Shown: piece by piece, positions 6,218 to 8,055 of the stretch
Layout: every line of letters begins with the position of its first letter
How positions within the stretch are numbered: the first letter of the stretch is position 1
Made by a program: the position numbers and the translations under genes
From: JACMLD01 sp033761915
GTDB lineage: Bacteria > Bacteroidota > Bacteroidia > Chitinophagales > Chitinophagaceae
Length of the DNA stretch: 8,055 nt
Reading direction: 5' to 3'
Assembly (NCBI GenBank): GCA_033761915.1
Contig: JANRMC010000052.1
Location: 1 to 8,055, forward strand
The notes under the pieces: model-generated
What the model was told of the DNA's origin: nothing
What the model saw: the letters and a program-made list of their open reading frames with translations, nothing else
Database searches by the model: none

Positions 6218-6477
6218 TTATGCAACAGAATATGGTTACAATAAATGTTAAGTGTAGGAAGTGCAAATCAGATCACCTTTTGTTAACAGAGATATGGAGG
6301 GGCCATGGTGTTCAGTGGGAGTGTATTGGTGGTAAGATTGATGTAAAAGACGGGACCATGCTTGTTGGAGATCCGTATTCTATTTTTTCTGTTTGCAAAA
6401 AGTGTGGATATAGTTGGACTCTAAGAGGTTTTACACAAATTACAGATTTGGTGTCTGAAAAAAATATTACTACTTAA
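6214..6477 (+). CDS. small zinc-ribbon protein
   Basis: An 87-aa protein coupled to the preceding gene by ATGA. Two CX2C knuckles, CRKC (C14, C17) and CKKC (C61, C64), separated by 43 residues, form a zinc-ribbon arrangement of the kind found in small nucleic-acid-binding or transcription-associated proteins. The second knuckle is followed by GYSWTLRGF, the usual beta-hairpin-like continuation. A lone C37 lies between. No named family is recognised. Codon choice is a little more AT-rich than in the neighbouring large genes. Confidence 0.65.
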   Translation: MIMQQNMVTINVKCRKCKSDHLLLTEIWRGHGVQWECIGGKIDVKDGTMLVGDPYSIFSVCKKCGYSWTLRGFTQITDLVSEKNITT

Positions 6478-6480
6478 ACC

Positions 6481-7356
6481 ATGGCCAGAACCCCCAATAA
6501 AGGCATTAAATACTACGGCGTTGATTGCAACCATATACGCAATAAGAAGCTTCGGCTGCTATTTAAAGAGCATGATGCGGTTGGGTATTACGTTTGGCAA
6601 TGCCTGTTGGCGTATGCTTATAAAGAGCATGGTTATTACTTTGACCTGAACGATGAGGAGGCTTTTGAAATAGTTTGTGCTGATTTTATTGATAAGGCCC
6701 CGGATACGGTAATGGCGGTTATTAACAGCTGCCTGCAACGCCGCCTTTTTGATGCGGATGTTTGGCGTGCTGATAAGATATTAACCTGTGTGGATATGCA
6801 GGAACAATACTTACTGGCTACTGCCGAGCGGCGCAAAAAAGGGGGTACTATACAGTTTAACCAGCGGCACCTGGTAATTAAATTACCCGAAAAGTTGAGT
6901 GGTATTGAGGTACTGGATGGGGCTGGAAAACGGTTGAGCCGTGAAGAATTGATTTTGGCCGGGTGTATTGCTGGTAAAAATGCAATAAATACCGGGATGA
7001 ATGAAGATTTTACCGGGAATGAGTGCATTAAAGGAGAGGGAGAGTATAATAGAAGAGAAGAGATTATAAATAAAAGAGAGGGAGAAGAAAATATTGGCAC
7101 CCCCGTTGTTTTTTTAGAAAAAAAGAGGGGTTTGGAGGGTCCGTTGTATTCGGATGTTTTGGGCCATGTGGGTGGCCGTATGAAAGACCGTTGGGATGGG
7201 GCTTATATTAGCTATGTTGCCAGCCAGTTTTTTAACCACTACAAAGCGGCCGGGTGGAAAATAAACGGCTTGGCGGTGGAAGACTGGACGGCGTTATGCG
7301 ACAAATGGATGAACCGGCAGTTGAGTTTTGACCGTGACAAACAAAAAGCAAAATAA
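6481..7356 (+). CDS. Lin1244/Lin1753-like (DUF4373) phage replication protein
   Basis: A 291-aa protein starting 4 bases after the previous stop. Residues 1-135 match my memory of the DUF4373 N-terminal domain: KGIKYYGVDCNH, then a winged-helix-like LLFKEHDAVGYYVWQCLLAY, and later INSCLQRRLFDADVWRADKI with a basic AERRKKGG stretch. Residues 140-225 are a low-complexity linker. The C-terminus (AYISYVASQFFNHYKAAGWK followed by W269 and W276) resembles the tail module of phage replisome-organizer proteins, where a 'F-x-x-Y/H-Y-x-x-x-G-W-K' segment precedes W-x(6)-W. This suggests an origin-binding or helicase-loading role. No ATPase motif is present, and the expected DnaC-like loader is not seen downstream. 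Confidence 0.75.
   Translation: MARTPNKGIKYYGVDCNHIRNKKLRLLFKEHDAVGYYVWQCLLAYAYKEHGYYFDLNDEEAFEIVCADFIDKAPDTVMAVINSCLQRRLFDADVWRADKILTCVDMQEQYLLATAERRKKGGTIQFNQRHLVIKLPEKLSGIEVLDGAGKRLSREELILAGCIAGKNAINTGMNEDFTGNECIKGEGEYNRREEIINKREGEENIGTPVVFLEKKRGLEGPLYSDVLGHVGGRMKDRWDGAYISYVASQFFNHYKAAGWKINGLAVEDWTALCDKWMNRQLSFDRDKQKAK
7029..7130 (+). repeat. purine-rich low-complexity tract and T7-AG-A7 inverted repeat in the linker
   Basis: Bases 7029-7091 are almost all A and G with GAGAG/AGAAG units, coding the linker KGEGEYNRREEIINKREGEE. Directly after, CCCCC, then T7 (7109-7115), AG, A7 (7118-7124), and GGGG make an imperfect inverted repeat. The two homopolymers are possible slippage points; the frame is intact here. 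This is best read as a fast-evolving interdomain linker. Confidence 0.5.
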
Positions 7357-7358
7357 TT

Positions 7359-7391
7359 ATGGCTGAAAGATTTGTCAAAATAAAAAAGTAA
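7359..7391 (+). other. 10-codon ORF, possible remnant of a gene start
   Basis: ATG 7359 begins 2 bases after the DUF4373 stop, at the tight spacing used throughout this cluster, but the frame encodes only MAERFVKIKK before TAA. It could be the first codons of the next phage gene whose remainder was replaced by the DNA to the right, a leader peptide, or chance. Context alone supports it. Confidence 0.25.
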
Positions 7392-7395
7392 ATAC

Positions 7396-7812
7396 ATGAA
7401 TCCAGATTACACTCCCGAAATGTTAGATGCCGATATGAAAGCATTGGCAGAAGAAATGAATAGGCATAATGCCGAAATAGCCGCAAAGAATAAAGTGGCT
7501 TTAGATTTTGTTGCCAAAAATATCAATTACCCACTTGAAATGATTACGGATATTTTAGATGATAATTCTTACTGGCAGCATGAGGGGTATGTGAAACTTG
7601 AAAAGTCTGATTATAAAAGTGGGTTTTATCTGGGATATGATTTTTATACAGAGCATGAGAGTAAGAAGTTTCATTACATGAAGCAAGATGATGAAGGAGA
7701 ATTTCATAATATGGTTTGGCAAACAACAGAGACTTGTGAAGATGATTATTCAGGCTATTTACTTTTCCCATTGTCAAACGGTGATTACTGGAAAATAAGC
7801 TATTCGTGCTAA
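7396..7812 (+). CDS. hypothetical protein, cassette-like
   Basis: A 138-aa protein from ATG 7396, with an A-rich leader (AAAAAAGTAAATAC) typical of Bacteroidota starts. It is acidic, cytosolic, without signal or membrane segments. The N-terminal 50 residues look helical; the remainder is rich in aromatic and charged residues, ending DDYSGYLLFPLSNGDYWKISYSC, a beta-rich tail of the sort seen in many small uncharacterised Bacteroidota proteins. I cannot assign a function. It is more AT-rich than the genes to its left, does not overlap its neighbour, and is followed 18 bases after its stop by an attC-like inverted repeat. That arrangement is what an integron gene cassette looks like. It could equally be a genomic-island or anti-phage accessory gene. 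Confidence 0.65.
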   Translation: MNPDYTPEMLDADMKALAEEMNRHNAEIAAKNKVALDFVAKNINYPLEMITDILDDNSYWQHEGYVKLEKSDYKSGFYLGYDFYTEHESKKFHYMKQDDEGEFHNMVWQTTETCEDDYSGYLLFPLSNGDYWKISYSC

Positions 7813-7830
7813 GTGTCTGATAGGCATGAG

Positions 7831-7926
7831 GCATAACGTCGAAGCATTGTTTGTCGCTGTGATATTTGGAAGTATGCAGTTGAGAAATGAACAGAAAGCC
7901 ACAGTGAGAACAATGCAATGTTATAG
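7831..7926 (+). repeat. attC-like imperfect inverted repeat (possible integron recombination site)
   Basis: Nested complementary boxes: ATAACGT (7833-7839) with ATGTTAT (7918-7924, one G-T pair), GCATTGTT (7844-7851) with AACAATGC (7909-7916), and CTGTG (7857-7861) with CACAG (7900-7904), leaving a central loop of about 38 bases. The outer AAC...GTT, two paired boxes with unequal spacers (4 versus 1 base and 5 versus 4), a total of about 96 bases, and a position right after a stop codon all fit attC sites, whose recombination point is the G/TT of the right box. The outer box does not fully match the RYYYAAC/GTTRRRY consensus. A transcription terminator is a weaker explanation because no T tract follows. 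Confidence 0.4.
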
Positions 7927-7980
7927 GTAGTGGGAACATGGTTAGTACAAAAGTTGAATAATGGTATATCGCTCGTTGCA

Positions 7981-8013
7981 TTTGTTTTTTGTGCTGCGGA
8001 GCTTGTATTTTTT
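7981..8013 (+). promoter_or_regulatory. candidate Bacteroidota promoter for the ORF at 8034
   Basis: TTTG at 7981-7984 and TATTTTTT at 8006-8013 resemble the Bacteroidota -33 TTTG and -7 TAnnTTTG elements (the last base of the -7 box differs), with 21 bases between them. The predicted start falls shortly before ATG 8034. If right, the gene beyond the attC-like site has its own promoter. The T-rich composition makes a chance match possible. Confidence 0.3.
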
Positions 8014-8033
8014 AATCTCAAAATATAGAAACT

Positions 8034-8055
8034 ATGACTTACAAAGAATTAAAAG
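8034..8055 (+). CDS. start of an ORF cut by the window edge
   Basis: ATG 8034 opens a frame reading MTYKELK up to the last base. It follows an A-rich stretch (CTCAAAATATAGAAACT) like the leader of the 7396 gene, and a promoter candidate. Only seven codons are present, so nothing can be said about function. The 221 bases between 7812 and here hold the attC-like repeat and the promoter candidate but no other credible gene. Confidence 0.45.

Noticed and set aside
6636..7100. 154-aa minus-strand reading frame inside the DUF4373 gene
   Set aside because: The S/P/I-rich composition comes from the purine-rich linker read backwards; the + strand family match is clear.
7544..7981. 145-aa minus-strand reading frame at the right end
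   Set aside because: It is antisense to the 7396-7812 gene and runs through the attC-like repeat; its composition (many H, S, Y) looks like a shadow, and the + strand gene has a better start context.
1..8055. tRNA genes, rRNA, CRISPR arrays, insertion sequences
   Set aside because: No cloverleaf-like segment, no regularly spaced direct repeats and no transposase-like protein were seen on either strand.

Overview
The window looks like an accessory, phage-type replication and DNA-modification region from a member of the Bacteroidota, most likely the Chitinophagaceae/Sphingobacteriia side. The grounds are the codon usage, the near absence of Shine-Dalgarno sites with A-rich leaders instead, a Bacteroidota-like promoter candidate near the right end, and similarity of the large helicase-methyltransferase and the DUF4373-type protein to families I know from Bacteroidota phages and prophages. 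No integrase, structural or packaging gene is visible, so prophage, free phage and another mobile element cannot be told apart.

Layout: every credible gene is on the + strand and most are tightly packed or overlap by ATGA. Bases 1-153 encode a LuxR/GerE-like helix-turn-helix that runs, without a stop, into an HD-domain nucleotide phosphohydrolase (154-714). This overlaps a phage-type DNA sliding clamp (711-1799). Two small ORFs follow (1810-1992 and 1999-2196) in one frame, separated by a single TAA. Bases 2197-2450 hold only a doubtful small ORF and a long-loop stem with a T8 tract. The main gene, 2451-5156, is a fused SNF2/DEAD-like helicase and beta-order DNA methyltransferase. It is bracketed by a 16-bp perfect (26-bp imperfect) inverted repeat at 2413-2438 and 5126-5151. 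A terminator-like hairpin (5215-5238) separates it from a second cluster: a coiled-coil protein (5251-5538), an unknown protein (5535-5843), a probable zinc-binding protein broken by a +1 frameshift at a G7 run (5845-6217), a zinc-ribbon protein (6214-6477) and a Lin1244/Lin1753-like (DUF4373) replication protein (6481-7356).

The right end changes character. A more AT-rich unknown ORF (7396-7812) is followed within about 20 bases by a 96-base imperfect inverted repeat (7831-7926) whose outer ATAAC...GTTAT boxes and offset inner stems resemble an integron attC site. After it come a promoter-like sequence and the start of another ORF (8034). This looks like one gene cassette and the beginning of the next, placed directly after the phage replication genes.

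Working together (inference): the HD enzyme would adjust nucleotide pools, the clamp would support a phage or host polymerase, the helicase-methyltransferase would remodel and methylate replicating DNA, and the DUF4373 protein would act in replication initiation. The least explained signals are the inverted repeat around the helicase-methyltransferase, the G7 frameshift, and the attC-like cassette boundary.
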